Origin: Clostridia bacterium
Lineage (GTDB): Bacteria; Bacillota; Clostridia; DUPQ01
DNA: 53,298 nt
Assembly: GCA_016935835.1 (NCBI GenBank)
Contig: JAFGQE010000150.1
Span: forward strand, 1 to 53,298
Reading direction: 5' to 3'
This document shows positions 44,140-52,966 of the stretch, piece after piece. How positions within the stretch are numbered: the stretch's first letter is position 1; every line of letters starts with the position of its first letter. Made by a program: the position numbers and the translations under genes. The notes under the pieces are model-generated. The model worked only from the letters and a program-made list of their open reading frames with translations, was not told where the DNA came from and did not search any database.

Positions 44140-44162
44140 AACAGTTGCCCAAGGCAACTGTT
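44140..44162. repeat. Palindrome copy 1
   Basis: AACAGTTGCC-CAA-GGCAACTGTT, a perfect 10-bp stem with CAA loop. No T-tract follows. Confidence 0.85.
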
Positions 44163-44191
44163 AAACAATCGCATAAACCATGCATAAAAAC

Positions 44192-44218
44192 CAAACAGTT
44201 GCCCAAGGCAACTGTTTG
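44192..44218. repeat. Palindrome copy 2
   Basis: CAAACAGTTGCC-CAA-GGCAACTGTTTG, a perfect 12-bp stem. It is preceded by GCATAAACCATGCATAAAAA (44171-44190), which recurs before copy 4. Confidence 0.85.
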
Positions 44219-44314
44219 AAAAATCAACGACCAAAATTCAACCATCAGATAAATAAAGCATTTTCAGCCACTATTTGAATAATTGTAAAAAGTTCACGGC
44301 TAAAAACAGTAAAA

Positions 44315-44349
44315 ACATCAAACAATTGCCCAAGGCAATTGTTTGATGT
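44315..44349. repeat. Palindrome copy 3, with compensatory change
   Basis: A perfect 16-bp stem, ACATCAAACAATTGCC with its complement, again around CAA. One stem base differs from the other copies (GTTGCC to ATTGCC) and its partner differs too (GGCAAC to GGCAAT), so pairing is kept. Confidence 0.85.
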
Positions 44350-44370
44350 TGCATAAACCATGCATAAAAA

Positions 44371-44399
44371 TCAAACAGTTGCCCAAGGCAACTGTTTGA
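44371..44399. repeat. Palindrome copy 4
   Basis: TCAAACAGTTGCC-CAA-GGCAACTGTTTGA, a perfect 13-bp stem. Together with the 20-base lead-in at 44351-44370 it makes copies 3-4 a diverged duplicate of copies 1-2. The 329-base gap holds no gene that I can support. Confidence 0.85.
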
Positions 44400-44452
44400 G
44401 GCAATGGTTTGCATGAGGAAGCATGGGTGTTATTCGTGATAATCAGGGCCTG

Positions 44453-46699
44453 TCAATAAAAGATTGCAATTGCGTGCGCTTCCCGGTAATCGGGCAGATG
44501 AACGCATATGCAGCCGTTTTCATATTTATGTGCGCAGGCTTCCATATCGAGCCTGACATCCGGGGATTCAGGTGCATGTATCCTGATGTTCATTGCGGGG
44601 GAAGGTGCGCGAAAGCCGTTTTTGTAGGATGCCGCCGAAACCATTACGCGTATGCCCCGGCTGTCCGCAATGCATGAAACCGGAATCTCAACCCACCGGC
44701 CATCCCTGTAGTCAAGGGTAATACCGTCGTCGTCATATATGGTGAATGATGATTCGCCATCCGGGAAAATGTCCAGGGTCAGCTCGTCGACAGGTCTTTC
44801 ACCCACATAGTTCATCACGGGCTGGCTTGGGATGATCGCCCCGGACCTGACGAAAAGACCGCCCCCCTTGCCTTTTGGGAATTCGTATTTGCCTGAATAA
44901 GGCCCCGTAAATTCCCTGCCGGTAAAATAATCAATCCATTTTCCTTCGGGAAGGTAAAGGTCGTCGGTGAAGCAGCTTACCAGGAAATTGTCGCCGAGCA
45001 TATATTCGGTCTTGATGTCGTCTGCATGCCCGTCTTTTGGAAAAACAAACGGAAGCGGACGCATGACCGGCATGCCCTTCAGATAAGCCTGATAGGCGGT
45101 GGAATAAATGTACGGTATCAGGGAGTAGCGCAACCGGGCATAATCCTTGAAGATACCCTCCAGTTCCGTTCCGAGAAGCCACGGATGCCTCCAGTAGGCC
45201 CAGCTGCAAAGCTGCGACCATGACTGAAGGAAGCCGAAATGGATGCCCTCTTTGGTGAAAACCAGCATGTCGCAGCTGGTGTTGACATGGCCCGACATGG
45301 CGTGATTGAGCATGGAAAGCAACGGCTTTGGGCCGCCGCCCGTATCGCCGGCCCATGTAGCCGCATATTTCTGTATGCCTGCAAAACCTCCCGATGAATA
45401 AATCATGGACCTTCGGCCGGTATGTTTTGAAAATCCCGTGCTCATTTGCTTGGAAAGCAGGAGAGGATAAAGGTTGTGCATCTGCACATCGTCCATTCCG
45501 TTGCCCCATTTTCTGTCGGGATGCTCGTTTACCTGCCAGGCGCCGTCCATCTTGAACGCGGATGCGCCCATATCCACGAATTTCTTCAAATGCTCGAAGA
45601 ATCCCTGGTCCTTTACGGTGAATTCATCCATTTTAAGGGGCTCGTGCCCTATGTTCATGTCCTGCTCAAAGTCGTCCTTGGACGGAAGGCAGTCCGTCTT
45701 TTCCTCATGAATGAAACCCGGAGGCGGAATCAAGGCGTTGCGTTCTTCTTCAAATCCCAGGTCGTAATCGCAGCAAAGCCAAAGGCTGAGCTTGAAGCCC
45801 AGGCGCCTGATGGCTCCGAAGAATGTATTTTCAAGGCCTTCCCGGGTGTCCGAGCACCAGGGCGGGATATAGAAGCGCTCCTCGTCGAATTTCTTGTTCA
45901 CGGACTTGTCGTAATAAGTTTCCATCCACTTCGGCTCAAGCCCCACGACATCGCACGGAATCTCCCGGTTGCGGAAATTCATGCAATCGTCAAACATTTC
46001 CTTGGCGTTGGCCTGCATGTTGCATACGAATGTAAGCCCGTAGCCGAATTTGGGCAGCAGGGACGGGCGGCCCGAAACAGCCGTATACTGGTCAAGCAAA
46101 GACGCATATCCGCTTCCCGTGAAGAAAAGGAAATCCATTTCACCGTAATATCCAAAAACCTTCAGCACATTTGGGTCCGTGGCGCAGATGTCGAAATTAT
46201 GACGGAATGTGGTGTTGCAAAAAAGCGCCCAGCCGGCGCTGCTCATGAGAAACGGAATGGGCACATAGCTCTTGACATTCCTGACCCATATCTGCTCGAC
46301 GGATCCACGGCGTTCAAGCGTCTCCCTGTTTACGTCGCCGAGGCCGTAGAACTTCTCGTCGCCGCCCACGGCCAGCTCAAGCGAGAACCCGCCTTCCCTG
46401 CCGGCCCATAAAGGCGCGGCTGATTTTATAAGCTCTTTTCCTTCCGGGTCCATGACCGACAGAAGGGACATCCCGCGGTTTATGGCGATGCTCATCCCGG
46501 ATGTCGCGATCATTTCAACGCCGTCGACAGATGATGTTCCCACGGAAGCGCCGTTCCCCGAAAAATCAAATATTCCATACCTTGCATACGGATTGGTTTC
46601 CCTGAAATCCTTGTCCATGGACATTCGAAGCCGAAAGCATGTTTCGGTCAGGACATCGATTTTAAGGGAAAAACCGTTTTTTAGTTCGATAGCAGCCAT
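44453..46699 (-). CDS. GH31 family alpha-glycosidase
   Basis: A 748-residue predicted retaining alpha-glycosidase (alpha-glucosidase or alpha-xylosidase group). ATG 46699 lies seven bases after GGGGGTG; the ATG at 46705 is only one base from it. Domains: N-terminal beta-sandwich (to about residue 210), TIM barrel, then C-terminal beta domains. Nucleophile Asp is in AFKMDGAW and acid/base Asp in AGDTGGG. No signal peptide, so it acts inside the cell. A TATAAT box for this strand (ATTATA at 46729-46734) lies in the gap shared with the divergent heparinase-like gene. Confidence 0.9.
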   Translation of the reverse strand: MAAIELKNGFSLKIDVLTETCFRLRMSMDKDFRETNPYARYGIFDFSGNGASVGTSSVDGVEMIATSGMSIAINRGMSLLSVMDPEGKELIKSAAPLWAGREGGFSLELAVGGDEKFYGLGDVNRETLERRGSVEQIWVRNVKSYVPIPFLMSSAGWALFCNTTFRHNFDICATDPNVLKVFGYYGEMDFLFFTGSGYASLLDQYTAVSGRPSLLPKFGYGLTFVCNMQANAKEMFDDCMNFRNREIPCDVVGLEPKWMETYYDKSVNKKFDEERFYIPPWCSDTREGLENTFFGAIRRLGFKLSLWLCCDYDLGFEEERNALIPPPGFIHEEKTDCLPSKDDFEQDMNIGHEPLKMDEFTVKDQGFFEHLKKFVDMGASAFKMDGAWQVNEHPDRKWGNGMDDVQMHNLYPLLLSKQMSTGFSKHTGRRSMIYSSGGFAGIQKYAATWAGDTGGGPKPLLSMLNHAMSGHVNTSCDMLVFTKEGIHFGFLQSWSQLCSWAYWRHPWLLGTELEGIFKDYARLRYSLIPYIYSTAYQAYLKGMPVMRPLPFVFPKDGHADDIKTEYMLGDNFLVSCFTDDLYLPEGKWIDYFTGREFTGPYSGKYEFPKGKGGGLFVRSGAIIPSQPVMNYVGERPVDELTLDIFPDGESSFTIYDDDGITLDYRDGRWVEIPVSCIADSRGIRVMVSAASYKNGFRAPSPAMNIRIHAPESPDVRLDMEACAHKYENGCICVHLPDYREAHAIAIFY

Positions 46700-46746
46700 T
46701 TCCATACACCCCCGAATAAGATAACCTGATTATACAACAAATCGAC

Positions 46747-46774
46747 TTCACCAAAGCCGGATATATTGTATACT
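46747..46774 (+). promoter_or_regulatory. Possible promoter of the heparinase-like gene
   Basis: TTCACC (46747-46752), a 16-bp spacer and TATACT (46769-46774), about 35 bases before GTG 46809. It overlaps the region that should hold the -35 of the divergent GH31 gene, so the two may be coregulated. Confidence 0.4.
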
Positions 46775-46808
46775 ATTAATAAATAATTCATAACAGGGGG
46801 TCTTTCGG

Positions 46809-48695
46809 GTGATTGATATAATCAAATGGGACGAAGTCGGGTCAAGGATAAAAAATGATGCGGATGCAGGCGCATTTTACAAGGATATGATGGAAAAGCT
46901 GGACAGGTTCATCGGGACCTACCATGACGAGGCTTCAAGGGTCACAGGCTGGTTCCACCACTACAATTGCGAAAGATGCCAGGGAAGGCTTATTTTCAAC
47001 ATCGACAATTCAAGCGAGCATATCTGCTCCGTATGCGGCCATGTAAACAAAAGCGAAACGCTTAGCAGGGTCTGGTACAACATGTACCGCAGCCAGGCGA
47101 ACTCAAGCATATACAGCTCGGCGGCCGCCTACAGGCTGACCGGCGACATGAAGTATATAGGGCACATTGAAAGGATACTGGATTTCTATTCAGGGAACTA
47201 CGACGATTTCGTCAGCGACCCAATCGCAAAGCGGTTCGAGGGCAAGCTGATGAACCAGCACCTTGATGACGCGACGTCCATGATGACGATACTGCTCGGC
47301 CTGGATATGGTCAGGGAATGCTTCAGCGTGGAAAAGTTGAAATACTACTATGAAAAGCTTTTTAAAAGTGAAGCCGAAATGTTCGACTTCTTTGCCAACA
47401 GGATATACAACATACCCGTATGGATCAAATGCGCACAGGCCATGACAGGCGTCTTCTTCAACGAAAAGGAGCATATTCAAAAGGGCATATACGGCGTATA
47501 CGGCGTCCTCGACCAGCTTAGGAAGGGCGTCACCGCGGAAGGAATGTGGTACGAAGGCTCGATGCACTATCACTTTTATACACTGATGCCCATCGCATAC
47601 CTTATGTTCATCTGCCGCCGCATGGAATTCGACATACCCGAGATGCCGTACATATATGAAACGGTCGAAAAGATGTTCGAATATCCGCTGAAGATGATGT
47701 TTTCCAGCGGCAGGCTTCCAAACCCGAACGACGCCCACCCATATCTCGAGATATCCATGTACAGGAATCAATACGAATACGCGGCGGCGATATATGAAAA
47801 TCCTCTCTTCAAAGGCCTGTGCTCCGGGTTCAGAAGAGACCGCACCAGGCCGGGAACCCTGGCGGGGCTTTTGCTGAATGTTTGGGATGGTGATGCCGTA
47901 AAAATGGATTTTGGAACCGTCGTCAATCCCGGATCATGCACGGCGATGCTGAGAAAAGACAAAACGGAGGTTTTCTTCAAGTTCGGCACACTGACGCACC
48001 TGCACAGGCATCCCGATGTCATGAATTTTGAAATGGCATTCGACGGCGACGTCGTTTCCTATGACATAGGCAACGGGGGCTACGCCTCGTCCCTGTTCGT
48101 GGAATGGCAGAGAAAGACGCTTTGCCACAACACCGTGGCCGTGGACCAAACGGATCAGTACCGGATGAGCCTCCCGTTTGGGACAGTGGAGGAGTCGGAT
48201 CCTGAAAACGCATATATAAAGGCCAAGGCCAAGGCTGTCTATGAGGCGACTGACTATACAAGGTCGTTCCGGGTGTCCCGTGACAGGGTCGAGGACGAGT
48301 TCCTGGTCAGGAACTGGGACACGCATGACGTCGATTGGTTCTTTTACTGCAAGGGCGAGCTGTCATGCCCGTATCCGACCGGGGAAGTTGAAACGCTGGC
48401 GTCTAGCTATCTGGCCAAGGGCAGCCCCGGCGACAGGGAATATCAGGCGGAAAGGGAAGCCGGCTACCAGCATTTCAAGGACATCAGGAAATTTGAGACC
48501 GACGGGGACTGGTTCGTCGATTTCGTATTGCCCGGCAAGAAGATAAGGGTTTCCATGAAGGGCGAACCCGGCACGACGGTTTATCGCGTGAACAGCCCGA
48601 CCTCCGACAAGGAAAACATGAGAAGGGGCCTAATAGTCAGAAGGGTTGCTTCAACGACGACATATGCGGCGGCGTACGAATGCATCCGGGACTGA
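46809..48695 (+). CDS. Heparinase II/III-like polysaccharide lyase
   Basis: A 628-residue predicted uronate-polysaccharide lyase. Starts at GTG 46809 after AGGGGGTC. An N-terminal zinc-ribbon-like pair of CxxC motifs (CERC, about residue 59; CSVC, about 77) precedes an alpha/alpha-toroid domain (about 90-370) and a beta-sandwich (about 375-628) containing THLHRHPDVMNFEM, the His-rich motif of heparinase II/III relatives. Candidate catalytic residues lie in GMWYEGSMHYH. No signal peptide, so imported oligosaccharides are the likely substrate. Divergent from the GH31 gene; substrate could be heparin-like, alginate or another uronan. Confidence 0.82.
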   Translation: MIDIIKWDEVGSRIKNDADAGAFYKDMMEKLDRFIGTYHDEASRVTGWFHHYNCERCQGRLIFNIDNSSEHICSVCGHVNKSETLSRVWYNMYRSQANSSIYSSAAAYRLTGDMKYIGHIERILDFYSGNYDDFVSDPIAKRFEGKLMNQHLDDATSMMTILLGLDMVRECFSVEKLKYYYEKLFKSEAEMFDFFANRIYNIPVWIKCAQAMTGVFFNEKEHIQKGIYGVYGVLDQLRKGVTAEGMWYEGSMHYHFYTLMPIAYLMFICRRMEFDIPEMPYIYETVEKMFEYPLKMMFSSGRLPNPNDAHPYLEISMYRNQYEYAAAIYENPLFKGLCSGFRRDRTRPGTLAGLLLNVWDGDAVKMDFGTVVNPGSCTAMLRKDKTEVFFKFGTLTHLHRHPDVMNFEMAFDGDVVSYDIGNGGYASSLFVEWQRKTLCHNTVAVDQTDQYRMSLPFGTVEESDPENAYIKAKAKAVYEATDYTRSFRVSRDRVEDEFLVRNWDTHDVDWFFYCKGELSCPYPTGEVETLASSYLAKGSPGDREYQAEREAGYQHFKDIRKFETDGDWFVDFVLPGKKIRVSMKGEPGTTVYRVNSPTSDKENMRRGLIVRRVASTTTYAAAYECIRD

Positions 48696-48720
48696 TGCCG
48701 GCTCTATTGCATTGAACGGT

Positions 48721-48758
48721 GTCCGCCCTGGGATTACGTCGGCCGGCGGGTATTTTTT
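48721..48758 (+). terminator. Possible terminator after the heparinase-like gene
   Basis: CCGCC (48723-48727) pairs with GGCGG (48745-48749), extended by wobble pairs, and is followed by a T-tract. Short stem, so moderate support. Confidence 0.45.
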
Positions 48759-48780
48759 AAAGCAGGGGCATCCTGCCGAT

Positions 48781-48798
48781 TTGTTCAAATGTAAACAA
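48781..48798. promoter_or_regulatory. Operator-like inverted repeat before the solute-binding gene
   Basis: TTGTTCA-AATG-TAAACAA: the half sites match at six of seven positions when one is inverted. It lies 119 bases before ATG 48917 and resembles sites of dimeric regulators. No protein can be named. Confidence 0.4.
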
Positions 48799-48916
48799 TT
48801 TATTAACAAACCCCGGTCAGGGGGCATCCCGGCTGCCTGTGTGATAAAATTTATTTGCATTCAAGCGATGATACGCTTCATTATGGCGTCCATATGGACG
48901 GATAAGGAGGTATTCA

Positions 48917-50488
48917 ATGAAAAAGGCAGGAATTTTCGTCATTGTCATAATACTGGTGCTCGGCGGATGCGGCCGGGGGGAGACGAATACATCGAAAAAT
49001 CCGGGTCCGTCCCTTAGCTTGCCTCCCTCGGCATCGGCGACTGTGGATCCCGAAAAACCAACGGGCCTTCCTTTGCCGGATTATTTCGAGGAAGCGGACG
49101 CACTGAGGATATACCAGCCTGTATACTCCGGCGGCGTCTACTATATGCTGAGCGACTGGCAGGACTATATCCGTGAAAAATTCGGGATTGATGTCTTTGT
49201 ATACCACCAAAGCACTTACCGAAGTGAATCCGGCAGCGACGTAATAAAATATCTTAATAATCCTGACGATATGTTTTTCGGATACAATGCGAATGTGCTC
49301 ATGGACTGCAATGAAGAGTCATCCTACGAACTCTCGCCGTATTATGAAAAATACGGGTGGTACGATTACATCGGTCAGGATTACATAAGCGCCCTGACCG
49401 TGGGCGGCGAAATCTACGCCGTTCCCGCGGAAGGAGGCAGATATATAATGCCCAGGTTTTACAACAGGCAATACCTGGAATCGACGGGCGTCGATGTACC
49501 GGAAACAGTCCTTGATTTTTATGATTTTTTAAAGAAAGCGAAGCTGCAGAAAGCCGGGGATGACTCATTTTTCCCGATGTGCTTTCCATTGCGGTACACC
49601 ACGAAAGCTACATCCGACATATTCAGGGCCTATGGGGTCTTTGTTAACACCGAGTTCAATTCAATGGCTTCATACAATCCGTCCACCGGGTCGTTTGAAG
49701 ACTGCGTTTTCTCTGAAAATATCGTACCTGCCCTGGAAATGATCAGGGCGCTGCAGACGGAAGCCCTCGTTTCTATCATCGGACAAGGTTTTTCAAATTC
49801 GACGGATGTTTTCAGCGAGGATATTTATTCGATTGACAAGAACTTTGCGACGGAATACATGAGTGTATACAGGCCGGAACGCAATAACTTCATTCATGGT
49901 AAATCGCTTGTTCCCGACTATGAATATGAGAAGGGATATTATCTTGCCGGCCCCAATACTGAGAACATCTGCGAGGTCAGGAATGAACTGGGCTTTTATG
50001 TCTTTCCGAAGGATATAAACAACATCAACGGCGTCGTCGACATTTTCAACCGGGTCCTTTCCGACAGATCATTGTATCCCGATTTCCACTATGGAATCAT
50101 GGGCATTGACTACACCATCAAAGACGACCGGATCGTGCTCAATCCGCCCGAAATGGGTACATTTGTGGACCTGAGGCTTATCAAACCCGCGGCGGAGCAG
50201 GATTCTTCAAAAATATCGGATGCGGAAAGATTCATTGGATCCCTGGACGCCGGGCAATGGTTTGAAAAAAATGTCTTGAACGGAATGACTTTCTATTCGC
50301 ACGCGGACCAGTCGATTAAGCCGGATATCAACAATCACTATTTTGAAGTGCTGTTCAATCCGAATATATCCGTCGGGGATGCGATCGATGAATATATCGC
50401 CGAATTCAAAAAAACGGGCAGGCTTGACGCCATCGACAAGCTCAACAAACGGACAGGCGCCGCAACAGCATATGACTATGGGGATTGA
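48917..50488 (+). CDS. Extracellular solute-binding lipoprotein (ABC family 1-like), orphan
   Basis: A 523-residue lipoprotein of the kind that feeds oligosaccharides to ABC importers in Firmicutes. AAGGAGG precedes the ATG; signal peptide ends LGGC (Cys18), then a Pro/Ser-rich linker to about residue 55. The folded part (ISALTVGGEIYAVPAEGGRYI, FYNRQYLESTGVDVPETVLDFYDFLKKA) is typical of the LplA/YtcQ-type binding proteins that go with YesM/YesN pairs. No permease genes (LplB/YteP-like) are adjacent, so the partner must lie elsewhere. Role fits uptake of oligosaccharides for the GH31 and heparinase-like enzymes. Confidence 0.83.
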   Translation: MKKAGIFVIVIILVLGGCGRGETNTSKNPGPSLSLPPSASATVDPEKPTGLPLPDYFEEADALRIYQPVYSGGVYYMLSDWQDYIREKFGIDVFVYHQSTYRSESGSDVIKYLNNPDDMFFGYNANVLMDCNEESSYELSPYYEKYGWYDYIGQDYISALTVGGEIYAVPAEGGRYIMPRFYNRQYLESTGVDVPETVLDFYDFLKKAKLQKAGDDSFFPMCFPLRYTTKATSDIFRAYGVFVNTEFNSMASYNPSTGSFEDCVFSENIVPALEMIRALQTEALVSIIGQGFSNSTDVFSEDIYSIDKNFATEYMSVYRPERNNFIHGKSLVPDYEYEKGYYLAGPNTENICEVRNELGFYVFPKDINNINGVVDIFNRVLSDRSLYPDFHYGIMGIDYTIKDDRIVLNPPEMGTFVDLRLIKPAAEQDSSKISDAERFIGSLDAGQWFEKNVLNGMTFYSHADQSIKPDINNHYFEVLFNPNISVGDAIDEYIAEFKKTGRLDAIDKLNKRTGAATAYDYGD

Positions 50489-50549
50489 GCAAAGCCATCA
50501 CCTGATTACGTATGATTCAAAAACTGGTGCCAAGTCCGCCGCGTTGGTA

Positions 50550-50555
50550 TATAAT
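50550..50555 (+). promoter_or_regulatory. -10 box candidate for guaA
   Basis: TATAAT at 50550-50555, 29 bases before ATG 50585, with no clear -35. No purine riboswitch was recognised in the 96-base gap. Confidence 0.35.
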
Positions 50556-50584
50556 CTATATTAATATCCGGCACGGAGGAACTG

Positions 50585-52117
50585 ATGAAGCACGAACTAG
50601 TTTTGGTCCTTGATTTCGGGGGGCAGTACAACCAGCTCATAGCGCGGCGCGTGAGGGAGGCGGGGGTCTACTGCGAGATGCTCCCGTATTCGGCGCCAAT
50701 CGAAAAGATAAGGGATAAAAAGCCCATCGGCATTATTTTCACGGGAGGCCCCGCATCCGTTACGGACAAGGGGGCTCCTTTCATTGACGAAGAAATATTG
50801 GCCCTTGGCATTCCGATACTTGGCATCTGCTACGGAATGCAGCTTATATCGGCTTTGTGCGGAGGCACCGTCAGAAAAGCCGCCCAGCGCGAATACGGCC
50901 GTGTGGGGATAAGCCTTGGGGACAGCGGTTTGTTCCGGGGATGCGAAAAGGAAACCGTTTGCTGGATGAGCCACACATATCATGTGGACCGGCTTCCCGC
51001 AGGCTTTTTGACAACAGCCTTCAGCGCAAACTGCCCGGCGGGAGCCTTTGAAAACAAAGAGAAACGCCTTTACGGCGTTCAGTTCCATCCCGAGGTCAAC
51101 CATACGCCCGAGGGCAGGAAGATTCTTTGGAACTTCCTTTACGGCATATGCGGCGCGAAGGGCGACTGGAGGATGTCGGCGTATGTCGACGATATGATAA
51201 CAAAGATAAGGGATAAGGTAGGGGACAGGAAGGTTCTCTGCGCTATGTCCGGCGGGGTTGATTCATCCGTCGCCGCGCTGATGGTGCACAAGGCGGTCGG
51301 CAGGCAGCTGACATGCATATTCGTGGACCACGGCCTGCTCCGTAAGAACGAGGGCGACCAGGTTGAGGAAGTTTTCAACCGCCAGTTCGACATGAAGCTG
51401 ATAAGGGTGAACGCCCAGAGGCAGTTCCTCGACAGGCTGGCCGGGGTATCCGATCCCGAAACAAAGAGAAAGATAATCGGCGAGGAATTCATAAGGGTCT
51501 TCGAGGCCGAGGCCAGGAAAATAGGAAAGGTTGATTTTTTGGTACAGGGAACCATATACCCTGATGTGATAGAAAGCGGGCTTGGCGACGCGGCGGTCAT
51601 CAAAAGCCATCACAATGTAGGGGGTCTGCCCGACATAGTGGATTTCGAGGAGATAATAGAGCCTCTGAGGGATCTGTTCAAGGACGAGGTGAGGAAAGCC
51701 GGCCTGGAGCTTGGAATGCCGGAGCACATTGTGTGGAGGCAGCCTTTCCCGGGTCCCGGGCTTGCCATCAGGATCATTGGCGAGATTACAGACGAGAAAC
51801 TTGATATCCTGAAGGACGCCGACTGGATATTCCGCGAGGAAATCAAGGCGGCCGGGCTTGGGAATGAAATAAACCAATACTTCGCGGTGCTGACCGGGAT
51901 GAGGAGCGTCGGCGTCATGGGCGACGAGCGCACTTACGACTACACGCTTGCACTGCGCGGCGTCACGACTACGGATTTCATGACCGCGGACTGGGCGAGG
52001 ATACCTTACGACGTGCTTGAAAAGGTATCGAGCCGCATAGTCAACGAAGTAAAGGGAATAAACAGGATCGTTTACGACATAACCAGCAAGCCTCCCTCGA
52101 CCATAGAGTGGGAGTGA
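50585..52117 (+). CDS. guaA: GMP synthase (glutamine-hydrolysing)
   Basis: Makes GMP from XMP, ATP and glutamine, the last step of guanine nucleotide synthesis. 510 residues, the usual length. Class I glutamine amidotransferase domain (about 1-190) with nucleophile Cys82 in GICYGMQ and FHPEV supplying His; ATP-pyrophosphatase domain with P-loop [10 protein letters not shown] (about residue 224); C-terminal dimerisation domain ending [13 protein letters not shown] precedes the ATG. The metallophosphoesterase start follows after two bases, so they are likely coupled. Confidence 0.98.
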   Translation: MKHELVLVLDFGGQYNQLIARRVREAGVYCEMLPYSAPIEKIRDKKPIGIIFTGGPASVTDKGAPFIDEEILALGIPILGICYGMQLISALCGGTVRKAAQREYGRVGISLGDSGLFRGCEKETVCWMSHTYHVDRLPAGFLTTAFSANCPAGAFENKEKRLYGVQFHPEVNHTPEGRKILWNFLYGICGAKGDWRMSAYVDDMITKIRDKVGDRKVLCAMSGGVDSSVAALMVHKAVGRQLTCIFVDHGLLRKNEGDQVEEVFNRQFDMKLIRVNAQRQFLDRLAGVSDPETKRKIIGEEFIRVFEAEARKIGKVDFLVQGTIYPDVIESGLGDAAVIKSHHNVGGLPDIVDFEEIIEPLRDLFKDEVRKAGLELGMPEHIVWRQPFPGPGLAIRIIGEITDEKLDILKDADWIFREEIKAAGLGNEINQYFAVLTGMRSVGVMGDERTYDYTLALRGVTTTDFMTADWARIPYDVLEKVSSRIVNEVKGINRIVYDITSKPPSTIEWE

Positions 52118-52119
52118 TC

Positions 52120-52965
52120 ATGACCGGATTCAAGCCTGGAGGAAAAGGAACGGCTAAAATATTGTTGATATTGCTTGCCTTCGTGCTTGCGGCCGCAGGG
52201 TTTTTGGCCTATGTGTTTTTCATCGAACCGGTCTGGCTCAAAACAACGGAATATACGATATATGATGAAAAAATCCCCGCGGAATTCGACGGGTATGAAA
52301 TTGTCTTTGTTTCGGACATACACCACGGGCCATTTGTTTCTTATGAAAGGGTTGAGGAACTAAAGGAACGCATCAACTCCATGGAACCGGACCTTGTGCT
52401 TCTGGGCGGCGACTATGTTCACCGCGGGCCGGCGTATGTGGCCCCCGTATTCCGGGCACTGACCGGTTTGCAGGCCGCGGACGGGGTGATGGGCGTGCTT
52501 GGAAACCACGACCACTGGGACGGCGAGCAGGAAACAAGGGATGGTTTTGCCATTGCGGGGATAACGGACATTGACAACAGGAGCGTCTTTATTGAAAATG
52601 GTCATTCCATGATCAATGTTTCCGGTGTCGGCGACTTCGATGAGGATGTCCAGGTTTTTGTCCGGGATGAAGATGTCTTCACAATCCTTGTATCGCATAA
52701 TCCCGACTATATTTCAAAACTTGATGCAGACAGGCCCGACCTGATGCTGAGCGGGCATACCCATGGCGGGCAGGTCACTTTATTCGGGCTCTGGGCGCCG
52801 TTCATCCCGTCTGAATTCGGCAATCGTTTCAGGTACGGCGAAATCACATATAATGACATTACGCTGATAGTGACAAGCGGCGTGGGTACGATAACCCCAC
52901 CTGCAAGATTTTTCGCAAGGCCCGAGATTGTCAGGATTACGCTCAGAAGCGGGAACGGGGATTGA
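52120..52965 (+). CDS. Membrane-anchored metallophosphoesterase (YkuE/YaeI-like)
   Basis: A 281-residue calcineurin-like phosphoesterase with an N-terminal membrane segment (about 13-35) that leaves the catalytic domain outside. ATG 52120 follows GGGAGTGA at the end of guaA. The full set of metal ligands is present: VSDIHHG, LGGDYVHRG, GNHDHWD, VSHNPDY and SGHTHGGQ. Relatives act on lipid-type phosphates or phosphodiesters in the envelope; the substrate is not known here. Confidence 0.9.
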   Translation: MTGFKPGGKGTAKILLILLAFVLAAAGFLAYVFFIEPVWLKTTEYTIYDEKIPAEFDGYEIVFVSDIHHGPFVSYERVEELKERINSMEPDLVLLGGDYVHRGPAYVAPVFRALTGLQAADGVMGVLGNHDHWDGEQETRDGFAIAGITDIDNRSVFIENGHSMINVSGVGDFDEDVQVFVRDEDVFTILVSHNPDYISKLDADRPDLMLSGHTHGGQVTLFGLWAPFIPSEFGNRFRYGEITYNDITLIVTSGVGTITPPARFFARPEIVRITLRSGNGD

Positions 52966-52966
52966 T

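Noticed and set aside
44140-44399. CRISPR array
   Set aside because: The repeats are palindromes with irregular spacing (about 30, 97 and 22 bases between copies), spacers are partly identical and no cas gene is present.
44140-44399. Ordinary rho-independent terminators
   Set aside because: The stems are strong but none is followed by a T-tract, and one gene end would not need four of them.
45446-46411. Plus-strand open frame of 321 codons opposite the GH31 gene
   Set aside because: The GH31 catalytic motifs are intact on the minus strand; this frame has no start signal or family resemblance.
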